Assembly: GCA_010027825.1 (NCBI GenBank)
Contig: RGUK01000069.1
Coordinates: 1-7,137 of the forward strand
Origin: a bacterium
GTDB lineage: Bacteria > Dependentiae > Babeliae > Babeliales > RVW-14
Direction: 5' to 3'
Length of the DNA: 7,137 nt
This document shows, in pieces, positions 1 to 6,211 of this stretch (the stretch's first letter is position 1; each line of letters begins with the position of its first letter). The translations under genes and the position numbers were made by a program. The notes beneath the pieces were generated by a model, which saw only the letters and a list, made by a program, of their open reading frames with translations, was not told where the DNA came from and did no database searches.

Positions 1-299
1 AGGTAGTAAGCCGTAGATTCCGAGATGCAGAAGTACTTCATGGTTTCGGGAACCACGATGCGCATTTCGTTACAGATGCGAAAAAAGTGGTCGGCAGCAT
101 GACGGCTGGTAAAAATCACTGCCGTGTGGTCCAGGATGTTAATACGGTCTTTACGGAATTCCGCAGCAGGAATGCCTTCCACGTGAATGAAAGGCCTGAA
201 ATCGATTTTTAGTGCGTGTTTTTTTGCCAGGTCGAAATAAGGAGATTTGTCCCCTTCCGGCTTGGGTTGTGTAACGAGCACGCTTTTGATTTTGCCCAC
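1..299 (-). CDS. hemD: Uroporphyrinogen-III synthase, N-terminal part (Bacteroidetes type), cut by window edge
   Basis: Predicted to cyclise hydroxymethylbilane to uroporphyrinogen III with inversion of ring D, in cytosolic tetrapyrrole synthesis. The frame is open for 99 codons from a GTG at 299 to the left edge, roughly the first 40% of a protein usually near 250 residues. The product begins MGKIKSVLVTQPKPEGDKSP and later carries DHTAVIFTSRHAADHFF and ETMKYFCISES. These stretches match the HemD/HemD-like proteins of Bacteroidetes as I know them. GTG 299 is chosen because an in-frame TGA lies two codons upstream and the conserved start aligns there. No Shine-Dalgarno sequence precedes it, which fits Bacteroidetes. 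It follows the DUF4271 gene by 10 nt on the same strand, a common pairing in that phylum. Family assignment is confident. The real function in haem synthesis is inferred, because some Bacteroidetes members are only annotated by similarity. Confidence 0.85.
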   Translation of the reverse strand, partial: MGKIKSVLVTQPKPEGDKSPYFDLAKKHALKIDFRPFIHVEGIPAAEFRKDRINILDHTAVIFTSRHAADHFFRICNEMRIVVPETMKYFCISESTAYY

Positions 300-309
300 C
301 TGTCAGTTG

Positions 310-1014
310 CTAGTCTTTTCTCAAAAATCCGCCGATCAAAAAGATGGGCAAAATTTCGAGGGTGCAAAGGTAGCAAAACAAATACAATTTGGAAATCCTC
401 TTGTTGGTCGAAGTGATGTTATATCCCCTAAACAGCTGAAAAAGCCAGGCACAGGCCGCAGCCCCCCAGCCCAGGTAAAGGGCCAGGTGCTTCCCCCAGG
501 AGGCATAAGCCACCCAGTAGCCCAGGCATACCAGGGCAATGCCCAGGTATTGGTTGATGAGAAAGTAGTTAAAAACAAATTCCTTGATTTCCTTTTCCAC
601 CAGAAACAGAAATCCGATCAAGCGGTTGAGGTAATATTTCAGCACAAAGAATCCTGCCGTGAGCAACAAGATCAGAGGATAATTCAAGGTCCCTGCTGAG
701 GCAAAGCCCGACTCCTGCGCCGTGCGGTAAATAAAGTAGGAGAACACCCCGGTAAAAACCACATTCAGCAGTATGGAGATGCGCTGGTTCAGAATGTTGT
801 CCTCCCTCACCAGTTGTGTGGCGAAGCGCTGGATGAAGAAGGCCTTGGTAAGCATATCAAAGCGCTTTTTATAAAAATACTGAATGGCCCCAATCACCCC
901 CAAAAAGAAAATGAGCAGCAGCAGCACCCAGTCCTGTCGCTGGTGCACGATAAAGCGCGGTTCTATGGAGGTGCAGGTAAGCTCGTGGTTGCGGAACACG
1001 GAGGCCACATAGTT
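310..1014 (-). CDS. DUF4271-type integral membrane protein, 5' end lost at a sequence joint
   Basis: This is a polytopic membrane protein of unknown function from Bacteroidetes. About 234 codons remain, counted from the Asn codon at 1014-1012, and end at TAG 312-310. Hydrophobic segments lie near residues 29-48, 81-96, 112-129, 150-172, 176-195 and 210-231, giving about six membrane helices. The C-terminus contains YLCTLEILPIFLIGG, which resembles the conserved tail of DUF4271 proteins. The segment before the first helix (EPRFIVHQRQDW) resembles the start of the DUF4271 domain. Upstream of about 1014 the frame runs into rpsD sequence. An ATG at 1035 is in frame, but its first residues (MASSFKK) are rpsD read out of frame, so it is not the natural start. 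The natural N-terminus, perhaps with a signal peptide, is missing. The next gene downstream is hemD, 10 nt away, which supports the Bacteroidetes assignment. Confidence 0.8.
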   Translation of the reverse strand, partial: NYVASVFRNHELTCTSIEPRFIVHQRQDWVLLLLIFFLGVIGAIQYFYKKRFDMLTKAFFIQRFATQLVREDNILNQRISILLNVVFTGVFSYFIYRTAQESGFASAGTLNYPLILLLTAGFFVLKYYLNRLIGFLFLVEKEIKEFVFNYFLINQYLGIALVCLGYWVAYASWGKHLALYLGWGAAACAWLFQLFRGYNITSTNKRISKLYLFCYLCTLEILPIFLIGGFLRKD

Positions 1015-1183
1015 TTTCTTGAAGCTGCTTGCCAAACTCGGAGAGCTTCTTGGTACCTACACGCTTACCGTGTTGACCGGGTCCTGAAGGACGCTTCTCT
1101 AGCGTACACTTAGGAGAACGGCATTTCGCGCCTTTAAGATACAGCTTCTCACCAGCTTGTCGGCATTTTGTACAAATTGACAT
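1013..1183 (-). CDS. rpsD: Ribosomal protein S4, N-terminal fragment ending at a chimeric joint
   Basis: S4 is a primary 16S rRNA binding protein of the small subunit, an assembly initiator and often the autoregulator of its operon. Only codons 1-57 are recognisable out of about 200. They include a zinc-type N-terminus with cysteines at 4, 7, 21 and 26 (C-X2-C...C-X4-C), then GPGQHGK and KLSEFGKQLQEK, as in bacterial S4. After Lys57 (codon 1015-1013) S4 should continue with a QK-rich stretch. Instead the frame enters unrelated sequence that codes for DUF4271 in another frame. The ATG at 1183 is preceded by AGAGGA with 4 nt spacing; an upstream in-frame TTG at 1201 adds six non-conserved residues and is rejected. 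It starts 30 nt after rpsK, as in many rpsM-rpsK-rpsD-rpoA clusters. The loss of about 70% of an essential gene is more likely an assembly artefact than a real truncation. Confidence 0.9.
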
Positions 1184-1187
1184 AAAA

Positions 1188-1193
1188 TCCTCT
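1188..1193 (-). promoter_or_regulatory. Ribosome binding site of rpsD
   Basis: The minus strand reads AGAGGA, 4 nt before the ATG at 1183. It decides for this start over the in-frame TTG at 1201. Confidence 0.65.
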
Positions 1194-1213
1194 ATCTGCA
1201 ACCAGAACCAGAA

Positions 1214-1597
1214 CTACACACGACGCTTTTTAGGCGGACGGCAACCATTATGCGGGATTGGAGTCACATCGCGCAGGATGCTAACGCCAATACCGGAAGA
1301 TTGCAACGCGCGTACCACTGAATCTCTGCCTGATCCAGGACCTTGCATGTTGACTTCAACCACACGTACGCCAAGGCCCAGCATTTCTTTTGCCAGCTTG
1401 TTGGCCACTTGGGTAGCAGCGTATGGGGTACCTTTACGAGTACCTTTATAACCGAGCGCTCCTGAACTGCCACGCAGCAACACGTCACCATCTGTTGTGG
1501 AAATGGTAACCAAGGTGTTGTTGAACGAAGACTTCACGTGAGCAACTACTGTTTCAACGTTTCTTTGAATTTTCTTTTTGCTTTTTTTATAGGCCAT
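1214..1597 (-). CDS. rpsK: 30S ribosomal protein S11
   Basis: S11 sits on the platform of the small subunit, near the E site and the mRNA exit region. The 127-residue product has the usual length. It carries the family's conserved segments: SSFNNTLVTISTTDG (about 23-37), SSGALGYKGTRKGTPYAA (44-61), VNMQGPGSGRDSVVRAL (82-98) and the basic C-terminus HNGCRPPKKRRV (116-127). The ATG start at 1597 is preceded by AAGGG at 5 nt. The basic stretch at residues 4-9 is encoded by an A-rich run. It lies 24 nt after rpsM and 30 nt before rpsD, as expected in the alpha operon. Confidence 0.98.
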   Translation of the reverse strand: MAYKKSKKKIQRNVETVVAHVKSSFNNTLVTISTTDGDVLLRGSSGALGYKGTRKGTPYAATQVANKLAKEMLGLGVRVVEVNMQGPGSGRDSVVRALQSSGIGVSILRDVTPIPHNGCRPPKKRRV

Positions 1598-1602
1598 CTC
1601 AA

Positions 1603-1607
1603 CCCTT
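1603..1607 (-). promoter_or_regulatory. Ribosome binding site of rpsK
   Basis: AAGGG on the minus strand, 5 nt before the ATG at 1597, inside the 24-nt gap after rpsM. Confidence 0.6.
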
Positions 1608-1621
1608 GTCAGTTACAAACG

Positions 1622-2011
1622 TTACTTCTTGGATACGGTTTTCTTGTTGGCAACAACGTTACCGGCCTTACGAGGACCTTTTCTGGTACGAGCGTTTGTT
1701 TTCGTACGCTGGCCACGGGTAGGCAAGGATTTCTTGTGTCGCACACCACGGTAGCAACCGATTTCCTGTAACCGCTTAATGTTGAGGGTGATCTCCTTAC
1801 GAAGTTCACCTTCCACCTTGATATTGGTGCTAATGTATTTTTGGATAGCAGCAATTTGATCGCTGGTCAGATTCTTAATCCGCACATCGGGATTAACGCC
1901 CGTTTGCTTTAAGATTTCGCGCGCAAGTGTAAGTCCAACGCCGAACAAATACGTTAAGCCGTATTCTACGCGTTTTTCACTTGGTAACATTACACCTTCT
2001 ATACGTGCCAT
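1622..2011 (-). CDS. rpsM: 30S ribosomal protein S13
   Basis: S13 is in the head of the small subunit, contacts the 50S subunit through intersubunit bridges and touches P-site tRNA with its C-terminal tail. The 129-residue product opens with [19 protein letters not shown] and contains the helix-two-turns-helix region at about 14-60. The conserved [20 protein letters not shown] begins at residue 85, followed by [10 protein letters not shown] and a lysine-rich tail (KKTVSKK). Length is slightly above the usual 118-126. The ATG at 2011 is preceded by GAGG at 6 nt. It follows rpmJ after a 55-nt gap, the longest in the operon, which may hold a regulatory element. Confidence 0.98.
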   Translation of the reverse strand: MARIEGVMLPSEKRVEYGLTYLFGVGLTLAREILKQTGVNPDVRIKNLTSDQIAAIQKYISTNIKVEGELRKEITLNIKRLQEIGCYRGVRHKKSLPTRGQRTKTNARTRKGPRKAGNVVANKKTVSKK

Positions 2012-2017
2012 TAAAGA

Positions 2018-2021
2018 CCTC
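2018..2021 (-). promoter_or_regulatory. Ribosome binding site of rpsM
   Basis: GAGG within AGAGAGGT on the minus strand, 6 nt before the ATG at 2011. Confidence 0.65.
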
Positions 2022-2040
2022 TCTGAAAATATGCAATATG

Positions 2041-2062
2041 GCGTAAGTACTATTGACTACGC
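2041..2062 (-). other. Imperfect inverted repeat in the rpmJ-rpsM gap
   Basis: On the minus strand GCGTAGT and ACTTACGC flank the loop CAATAGT. They form a 5-bp stem, a one-base bulge and two more pairs. It lies between the rpmJ stop and the rpsM ribosome binding site and has no U-run after it, so it is not a typical intrinsic terminator. It could be a small mRNA hairpin in the leader of the rpsM cistron. A biological role is inference only. Confidence 0.3.
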
Positions 2063-2066
2063 AGTT

Positions 2067-2183
2067 TTAACCTTGACGTTGTTTGTGTTTTGGACTTTTG
2101 TCGCAAATCACACGCACAACACCTGCACGACGAATCACTTTGCAGCCATCACAAACTGGCTTAACTGAAGTTCTAACTTTCAT
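2067..2183 (-). CDS. rpmJ: 50S ribosomal protein L36, zinc-ribbon form
   Basis: L36 is the smallest 50S protein; it binds 23S rRNA through a zinc ribbon. The 38-codon frame starts [20 protein letters not shown] and ends PKHKQRQG. Zinc ligands are Cys11, Cys14, Cys27 and His33, the same positions as in the classic 38-residue form. Its ATG at 2183 is preceded by GGTGA at 6 nt, and the gene ends with TAA at 2069-2067. It lies 29 nt after infA, the normal infA-rpmJ-rpsM order. All four ligands are kept, so this is the zinc-binding version rather than the cysteine-free paralog. Confidence 0.97.
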   Translation of the reverse strand: MKVRTSVKPVCDGCKVIRRAGVVRVICDKSPKHKQRQG

Positions 2184-2189
2184 AATCGC

Positions 2190-2194
2190 TCACC
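2190..2194 (-). promoter_or_regulatory. Ribosome binding site of rpmJ
   Basis: GGTGA on the minus strand, 6 nt before the ATG at 2183, in the 29-nt infA-rpmJ gap. Confidence 0.6.
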
Positions 2195-2212
2195 AAAAAC
2201 GTGTTAACCAAA

Positions 2213-2440
2213 TCAATTCTTATACCGTGATGTAATTCTACCTTTGGTCAGATCATATGGAGAGAGTTCCACAGCAACCTTGTCGCCTGGCAGCAACTTT
2301 ATGTAATGCATTCGCATTTTACCAGAGACATGCGCGAGGATCACATGACCGCTTTCAAGCAACCGCACTTGAAACATAGCATTCGGCAACGCCTTTTCTA
2401 CTACGCCATCGACCGTAATTACATCTTCTTTTTTTTTCAT
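2213..2440 (-). CDS. infA: Translation initiation factor IF-1
   Basis: IF-1 binds the A site of the 30S subunit and helps IF-2 and IF-3 choose the initiator tRNA and start codon. From the ATG at 2440 the product has 75 residues, close to the usual 71-73. It is a single OB-fold with hallmark segments [20 protein letters not shown] (20-39), [20 protein letters not shown] (40-59) and [15 protein letters not shown] (60-74). An in-frame GTG at 2452 would add MKVD, with GAAG 8 nt before it. I prefer 2440 because family members begin Met-Ala/Lys-Lys-Glu-Asp, although the ATG itself has only a weak upstream GAAAG. The first codons hold a run of nine A (2429-2437), a spot prone to length errors; the frame is intact here. 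It follows map closely. Confidence 0.96.
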   Translation of the reverse strand: MKKKEDVITVDGVVEKALPNAMFQVRLLESGHVILAHVSGKMRMHYIKLLPGDKVAVELSPYDLTKGRITSRYKN

Positions 2441-2462
2441 ATCAACTTTCACTATGCAAACT

Positions 2463-3221
2463 TCACGCTACTCGCGTTAAAACCTCTGCACCTGTTTGGG
2501 TTACCACCACGGTATCTTCGACATGAGCGGCTAGGCCACCGTCGATGGTTTTTGCCGTCCAGCCATCAGGCATTATACGGACTTTAAAGCTTTTCTCAGT
2601 AATCATCGGCTCTATCGCCAACGTCATTCCTTCACGCAGCACAGGCCCCTTTCCGGGCTGGCCATAGTTAGGAATAGTAGGCGCTTCATGGATGTGCTTG
2701 CCGATGCCGTGGCCGGCAAAGTCACGCACCACCCCAAATCCCTCAGCTTCCACAATGCGCTGCACCGTAGAAGAAATATCAGAAAGCCGGACCCCTGGTT
2801 TCACCAAAGCAATCGCGCTATCCAATGCCTGCTGGGCTACCAAAGCTAGCCGGCGGGCGGATGATGGGACCTCCCCCACAAAATAGTATCGTGCCAAGTC
2901 TGCACAATACGACTTATAGGCGCCAACAACGTCTATTTTAACAAAATCTCCAGATTTTAAAACGACTTCTTTTGATGGCACGCCATGAACCACTACGTCA
3001 TTCAAAGAAATACAGGTTGCAAATTTATATGTCCCATACCCCTTGCAGACGGGCTTGAGCTCATGCTTAACCATCCGCTCTTCAATCAGGGCATCCAGTT
3101 CCAAGGTGCTAATCCCCGGTGCCACCAGGGGCCTTATTTCTTCCAAAATCGTTGCCAGGACACGACCTGCATGGCGCATTTTATCAATTGCAACCTTATT
3201 TTTGATGACAATCGTCTCCAT
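2463..3221 (-). CDS. map: Methionine aminopeptidase, type I
   Basis: This enzyme removes the initiator methionine from nascent proteins in the cytosol, using a two-metal site. The 252-residue product has the pita-bread fold signature and the full ligand set: His79 (VVVHGVP), Asp97 (VKIDVV), Asp108 (YCADLAR), His171 ([10 protein letters not shown]), Glu204 (LAIEPM) and Glu235 (HVEDTVVVT). These fall at the same numbers as in the E. coli enzyme, which supports the start. The ATG at 3221 is preceded by AGGA at 10 nt and lies 4 nt after the adk stop. A longer frame from TTG 3242 would overlap adk and add a non-conserved MRQDCSF. There is no N-terminal zinc-finger or SH3-binding extension, so it is the short bacterial type Ia. 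The secY-adk-map-infA order is widespread in bacteria. Confidence 0.97.
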   Translation of the reverse strand: METIVIKNKVAIDKMRHAGRVLATILEEIRPLVAPGISTLELDALIEERMVKHELKPVCKGYGTYKFATCISLNDVVVHGVPSKEVVLKSGDFVKIDVVGAYKSYCADLARYYFVGEVPSSARRLALVAQQALDSAIALVKPGVRLSDISSTVQRIVEAEGFGVVRDFAGHGIGKHIHEAPTIPNYGQPGKGPVLREGMTLAIEPMITEKSFKVRIMPDGWTAKTIDGGLAAHVEDTVVVTQTGAEVLTRVA

Positions 3222-3225
3222 GAAG

Positions 3226-3897
3226 CTACAGTCCTGCCGCAATCAAAAAATGTGCATAGACCGCCTCTGGAGAAAGGCCTGCTATGTCCAAAACAAGAAT
3301 TGCCTGCTCAACTGCCTGGTAATACTCTAAAAGCCCGTGCGCATAGAGAGGAAACTGGGCTAGCCGCTCTCGAATGACATGTTCTTGATCATCATCCCGC
3401 TTGGTTAGAGCACTGTGGCAAAATTTGCAAGCCGAAAGGCCATCCGCAGCAGTAAAAGGCACCTGACATGCCTTGTTTGAGCAAACAACCCTTTGTGAAA
3501 GCCGTTGAACGATTTCATCGTCTGGTACCTGAAAGGATACAACCAAAAAGCGCAGCGCTGCATTCTGCTCGACAAAAGCCAAGAAGAGCTCAGCTTGCCC
3601 TTTAGTGCGTGGAAAACCATCCAAAATGATTGGCCGGTCAGGAGCGGCCTGATGGGTAACCCAATCAATCACCATATCCGTAACAAGGGCATCAGGAATT
3701 AGATGCCCTTGTTTGATGTAACCGTCTAACATCTTGCCAAAAGCAGTGCCTTGAGCAACGTGTTGTCTGCACAAATTTCCTGTCGACAGCATCTGAAAAT
3801 TATTTGCTGTCACAAGCTTTTGTGCAAGCGTCCCCTTCCCGGAGCCTGGGGGCCCAAAGAAGGAATAAATTGTGCGTGTAACCGGTTGTTCCATCAT
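3226..3897 (-). CDS. adk: Adenylate kinase with cysteine-bearing (zinc-type) LID
   Basis: Catalyses ATP + AMP = 2 ADP in the cytosol. The 223-residue product has the P-loop GPPGSGKG (15-22), the AMP-binding region STGNLCR (38-44) and the DGFPRT motif (93-98). It is a long form with a full LID domain (about 130-170) ending in KRDDD (166-170). The LID has four cysteines at 139, 144, 157 and 160. The usual zinc arrangement is C-X2-C-X16-C-X2-C, but here it is C-X4-C-X12-C-X2-C, so zinc binding is likely but the first knuckle is two residues wider. The P-loop is followed by TL rather than the common TQ. The start is ATG 3897 or the adjacent ATG 3894, only 4 nt after the secY stop. No clear Shine-Dalgarno sequence is visible, which suggests coupling to secY translation. 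It is followed 4 nt later by map. Confidence 0.96.
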   Translation of the reverse strand: MMEQPVTRTIYSFFGPPGSGKGTLAQKLVTANNFQMLSTGNLCRQHVAQGTAFGKMLDGYIKQGHLIPDALVTDMVIDWVTHQAAPDRPIILDGFPRTKGQAELFLAFVEQNAALRFLVVSFQVPDDEIVQRLSQRVVCSNKACQVPFTAADGLSACKFCHSALTKRDDDQEHVIRERLAQFPLYAHGLLEYYQAVEQAILVLDIAGLSPEAVYAHFLIAAGL

Positions 3898-3901
3898 AAT
3901 A

Positions 3902-5218
3902 TTAACGCGCGTAGCGGCCTTTCATTCTTCCTGAAGACAAGAACCCTTCGTAACGACGCTCAATCAAATGAGCCTCAATTTGAGAGGACGTGTCTAATGC
4001 AACGCCTACCGCGATCAGAATGCTAGTGCCCCCAAACATTACCGGAAGCGCAAACGCGCTCTTCAGTATGCTTGGCAGAATAGCAAGAGTCGCCAAATAG
4101 AGAGCTCCAGGAAAACCAACACGTGCTAACAAATAATAGAAGAAGTCAGCGGTTTTCTTGCCGGGACGGATCCCAGGAATAACACCCCCCGACTTTCTGA
4201 TGTTGTCTGCCAATTCAACCGGGTTGAAAATGATTGCCGTGTAGAAAAACGCGAAAAAGATGATTAACCCAGCATTTAACACGTTGTACAACAGCGGCTC
4301 ATTGTACAGCCAATTGTTGAGCGTTGCGCTCAGCTGCGGCCAGTACGTTCCCAGCAAACCAAATACCGTTGCCGGCATTGCAAGGACCGCTTGGGAAAAG
4401 ATGACAGGCACTACGTTGGCAGGATTGAGTTTAAGCGGAATATAAGAACTTTGTCCACCATAGACACGATGGCCAACAACGCGCTTAGCGTATTGTACCG
4501 GCACCTTGCGCTCACCACGCTCTAAAAACACAATGAACATGATGAAAATCAGGCTGATAAGTGCTAAAAACGCAACGGTCAGCACCGTGGTTTGCTCAAG
4601 ACGCATTTCCTCAACGAGCTTAAGTATCGCACCCGGCAAGCTAACAACAATACCCGCGAAAACAATCATCGAGCTGCCATTACCAAGCCCATACGAATTG
4701 ATTTGCTCACCCATCCACATAACAAACAGCGAGCCAATCGTCAGAATAAAAACTGCCGACAGACGAAACGCCCACCCCGGATCAAGCACGATGCCAGGGG
4801 TGCGCTCCATCATCATGGCTATGCCAAATCCCTGCATAACGCTCACTACCAACGTTAGGTAACGCGTGTAGCGATTGATGATGCGACGACCATATTCCCC
4901 TTCCTTGGAAAGAGCTTCAAGTGTCGGAACCATCAGGGTGAGCAGCTGCATCATAATGGATGATGTGATGTATGGCTGCATGCCAAGAGCAAAAATTGCA
5001 AAATTCCTAATTGCACCACCAGAAAAAAGGTCTAAGAACTGGAAAAAACCGCCGCTAAAATTGGAAGCGAACAGATTATTCAGAGCAACGACGTCCACTC
5101 CCGGAACCGGCACGTGTGCACCAAAACGGAACACTGCAAGCACCGCGAAGGTGTACGCCAACTTTTTTCTCAGCTCAGCCACTAAGAAAATGTTCTTCAG
5201 ATTGTGAAAAAGTACCAC
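3902..5218 (-). CDS. secY: Protein translocase channel subunit SecY
   Basis: SecY forms the inner-membrane channel through which the Sec system exports and inserts proteins, with SecE, SecG and SecA. The 438-residue product has the family's usual length and about ten hydrophobic helices, near 19-36, 72-95, 118-137, 150-170, 182-202, 211-232, 268-290, 309-331, 365-385 and 395-412. The plug and TM2 region carries FSGGAIRNFAIFALGMQPYI (65-84). The cytosolic loop after TM6 carries ERGERKVPVQYAKR (233-246) and the loop after TM8 SGGVIPGIRPGKKT (343-356), which face SecA and the ribosome. The C-terminal IERRYEGFL (419-427) is also typical. The start is GTG at 5218, with AGGAG 8 nt upstream overlapping the rplO stop. 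It sits between rplO and adk, its usual place. Confidence 0.98.
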   Translation of the reverse strand: MVLFHNLKNIFLVAELRKKLAYTFAVLAVFRFGAHVPVPGVDVVALNNLFASNFSGGFFQFLDLFSGGAIRNFAIFALGMQPYITSSIMMQLLTLMVPTLEALSKEGEYGRRIINRYTRYLTLVVSVMQGFGIAMMMERTPGIVLDPGWAFRLSAVFILTIGSLFVMWMGEQINSYGLGNGSSMIVFAGIVVSLPGAILKLVEEMRLEQTTVLTVAFLALISLIFIMFIVFLERGERKVPVQYAKRVVGHRVYGGQSSYIPLKLNPANVVPVIFSQAVLAMPATVFGLLGTYWPQLSATLNNWLYNEPLLYNVLNAGLIIFFAFFYTAIIFNPVELADNIRKSGGVIPGIRPGKKTADFFYYLLARVGFPGALYLATLAILPSILKSAFALPVMFGGTSILIAVGVALDTSSQIEAHLIERRYEGFLSSGRMKGRYAR

Positions 5219-5226
5219 CGCCTAAT

Positions 5227-5231
5227 CTCCT
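5227..5231 (-). promoter_or_regulatory. Ribosome binding site of secY, overlapping the rplO stop
   Basis: AGGAG on the minus strand, 8 nt before the GTG at 5218. Its first two bases are the last two of the rplO TAG stop, which fits coupled translation and supports the GTG start. Confidence 0.75.
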
Positions 5232-5667
5232 AGTTCAACTGGAACGAGCCTCCGGCATTTTGAATAGCTTGTGCAGCAGAGGCGCTAATCGCATGAGCCT
5301 GCACGGTAAGCTTTTTGGAAAGCGTACCATTACCCAGCACTTTAATAAAGGCTGTGTTTTTGCCCTTTACCAAGCCCTTTTCACGCAATGTAGCTTCATT
5401 AACTACATCGCCCGCTTGATAGTGAACTTCCAAATCACAGAGGTTAACCAGTGCATATTCTTTTTTGAAAACATTCGTGAAACCGCGACGCGGGATACGA
5501 CGCACCAAGGGCATCTGTCCGCCTTCGAAGGAAGCCTTTAACTCGCTACCGGAACCAGTACGAGATTTTTGTCCTTCTTTACCACGGCCAGAATAGCGAC
5601 CACGCTTGCCGCCTCGGCCAACCCGTTTTCTTTTCTGAGTAGTTTTTTCAAGCTTATGCAGTAACAT
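5230..5667 (-). CDS. rplO: 50S ribosomal protein L15
   Basis: L15 is a late-assembly 23S rRNA binding protein near the centre of the 50S subunit. The 145-residue product begins MLLHKLEKTTQKRKRVGRGG. It has the glycine- and arginine-rich N-terminal extension with YSGRGKEGQKSRTGSG (25-40) and the family motif FEGGQMPLVRRIPRRGFTN (47-65). The C-terminal globular part begins near residue 70. The ATG at 5667 has AGGA 7 nt upstream and lies inside rpsE, overlapping its last 14 bases. The usual intervening rpmD gene (L30) is absent. The RVGRGGKRG-x-YSGRG form recalls L15 of Patescibacteria-like lineages, but this is only an impression. Confidence 0.97.
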   Translation of the reverse strand: MLLHKLEKTTQKRKRVGRGGKRGRYSGRGKEGQKSRTGSGSELKASFEGGQMPLVRRIPRRGFTNVFKKEYALVNLCDLEVHYQAGDVVNEATLREKGLVKGKNTAFIKVLGNGTLSKKLTVQAHAISASAAQAIQNAGGSFQLN

Positions 5668-6211
5668 TGTCAGTTCCTACGATGTCTTTAACAGCCTTGC
5701 CTCTGAGTGTTGCAATGTGTTTGGCAGAACGAAGTTTGGACAGTGCATCCAAAGTCGCCTTCACAGCGTTATGGGGATTAGAAGCCCCAATTACTTTGGA
5801 TAGAACGTCACGAACACCAAGCGCTTCCATAACGGCACGAACTGCACCACCAGCAATCACACCGGTACCTTTAGCAGCTGAACGAATCAGCACCTTGCTT
5901 GAAGAATGCTTTCCTTCAACAGTGTAAGGGATCGTTGTCTTATAAAGAGGAACTTCTACCATGTGCTTGCGTGCCTTGCGTAACGCTTTTGCAATCGCAG
6001 CAGAAACATCACGGCTTTTGCCAAGCGCGACCCCTACTTTGCCTTTCTTGTCGCCAACCACAACCAGGGCTGAGAAAGAGAAACGCCGACCACCTTTAAT
6101 AACTTTAGCTACGCGACGAACGCTCAATACAGACTCAGCAAACTCCTCTACAGGCTGCTGCATCCTGCCAGCATGTGCGCCGCCAGCTCTTCTATTTTTT
6201 TCTTCTGCCAT
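5654..6211 (-). CDS. rpsE: 30S ribosomal protein S5
   Basis: S5 lies at the mRNA entry and decoding region of the small subunit and affects translational accuracy. The 185-residue product has a polar N-terminal tail (1-23), then the double-stranded RNA-binding-like domain with VRRVAKVIKGGRRFSFSALV (31-50) and GDKKGKVGVALGKSRDV (53-69). The C-terminal domain carries TIPYTVEGKHSSSKV (93-107), GTGVIAGGAVRAVMEALGVR (115-134) and GASNPHNAVKATLDAL (142-157). The ATG at 6211 has only a weak GAGTG 4 nt upstream. It lies 40 nt after rplR. Its 3' end overlaps the start of rplO by 14 nt in a different frame. Confidence 0.98.
   Translation of the reverse strand: MAEEKNRRAGGAHAGRMQQPVEEFAESVLSVRRVAKVIKGGRRFSFSALVVVGDKKGKVGVALGKSRDVSAAIAKALRKARKHMVEVPLYKTTIPYTVEGKHSSSKVLIRSAAKGTGVIAGGAVRAVMEALGVRDVLSKVIGASNPHNAVKATLDALSKLRSAKHIATLRGKAVKDIVGTDNVTA
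5675..5678 (-). promoter_or_regulatory. Ribosome binding site of rplO, inside rpsE
   Basis: AGGA (in GTAGGAAC) on the minus strand, 7 nt before the ATG at 5667. It lies within the rpsE coding region, so rplO translation is probably coupled to that of rpsE. Confidence 0.6.

Noticed and set aside
247..699. Plus-strand open frames opposite DUF4271, S11, S13, map, adk, secY and others
   Set aside because: Their translations look like no known family and lie antisense to well-conserved genes; they are shadows.
869..1012. C-terminal continuation of the rpsD frame to a stop near 869
   Set aside because: Beyond codon 57 it has no S4 similarity and is the DUF4271 coding region read out of frame.
1015..1035. 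ATG at 1035 as start of the DUF4271 gene
   Set aside because: The first seven codons are rpsD sequence read in another frame, so the apparent start is a product of the joint.
1200..1214. Short tandem repeat AACCAG x2 plus AAC between rpsK and rpsD
   Set aside because: Only two and a half 6-nt units; too short to support a function.
1598..1621. Search for intrinsic terminators in the intergenic gaps
   Set aside because: No gap has a strong GC stem followed by a T-run in the transcribed direction; the cluster looks like one transcription unit.
3222..3242. TTG at 3242 as map start, overlapping adk
   Set aside because: The added residues are not conserved. ATG 3221 has an AGGA site and puts all metal ligands at the usual numbers.
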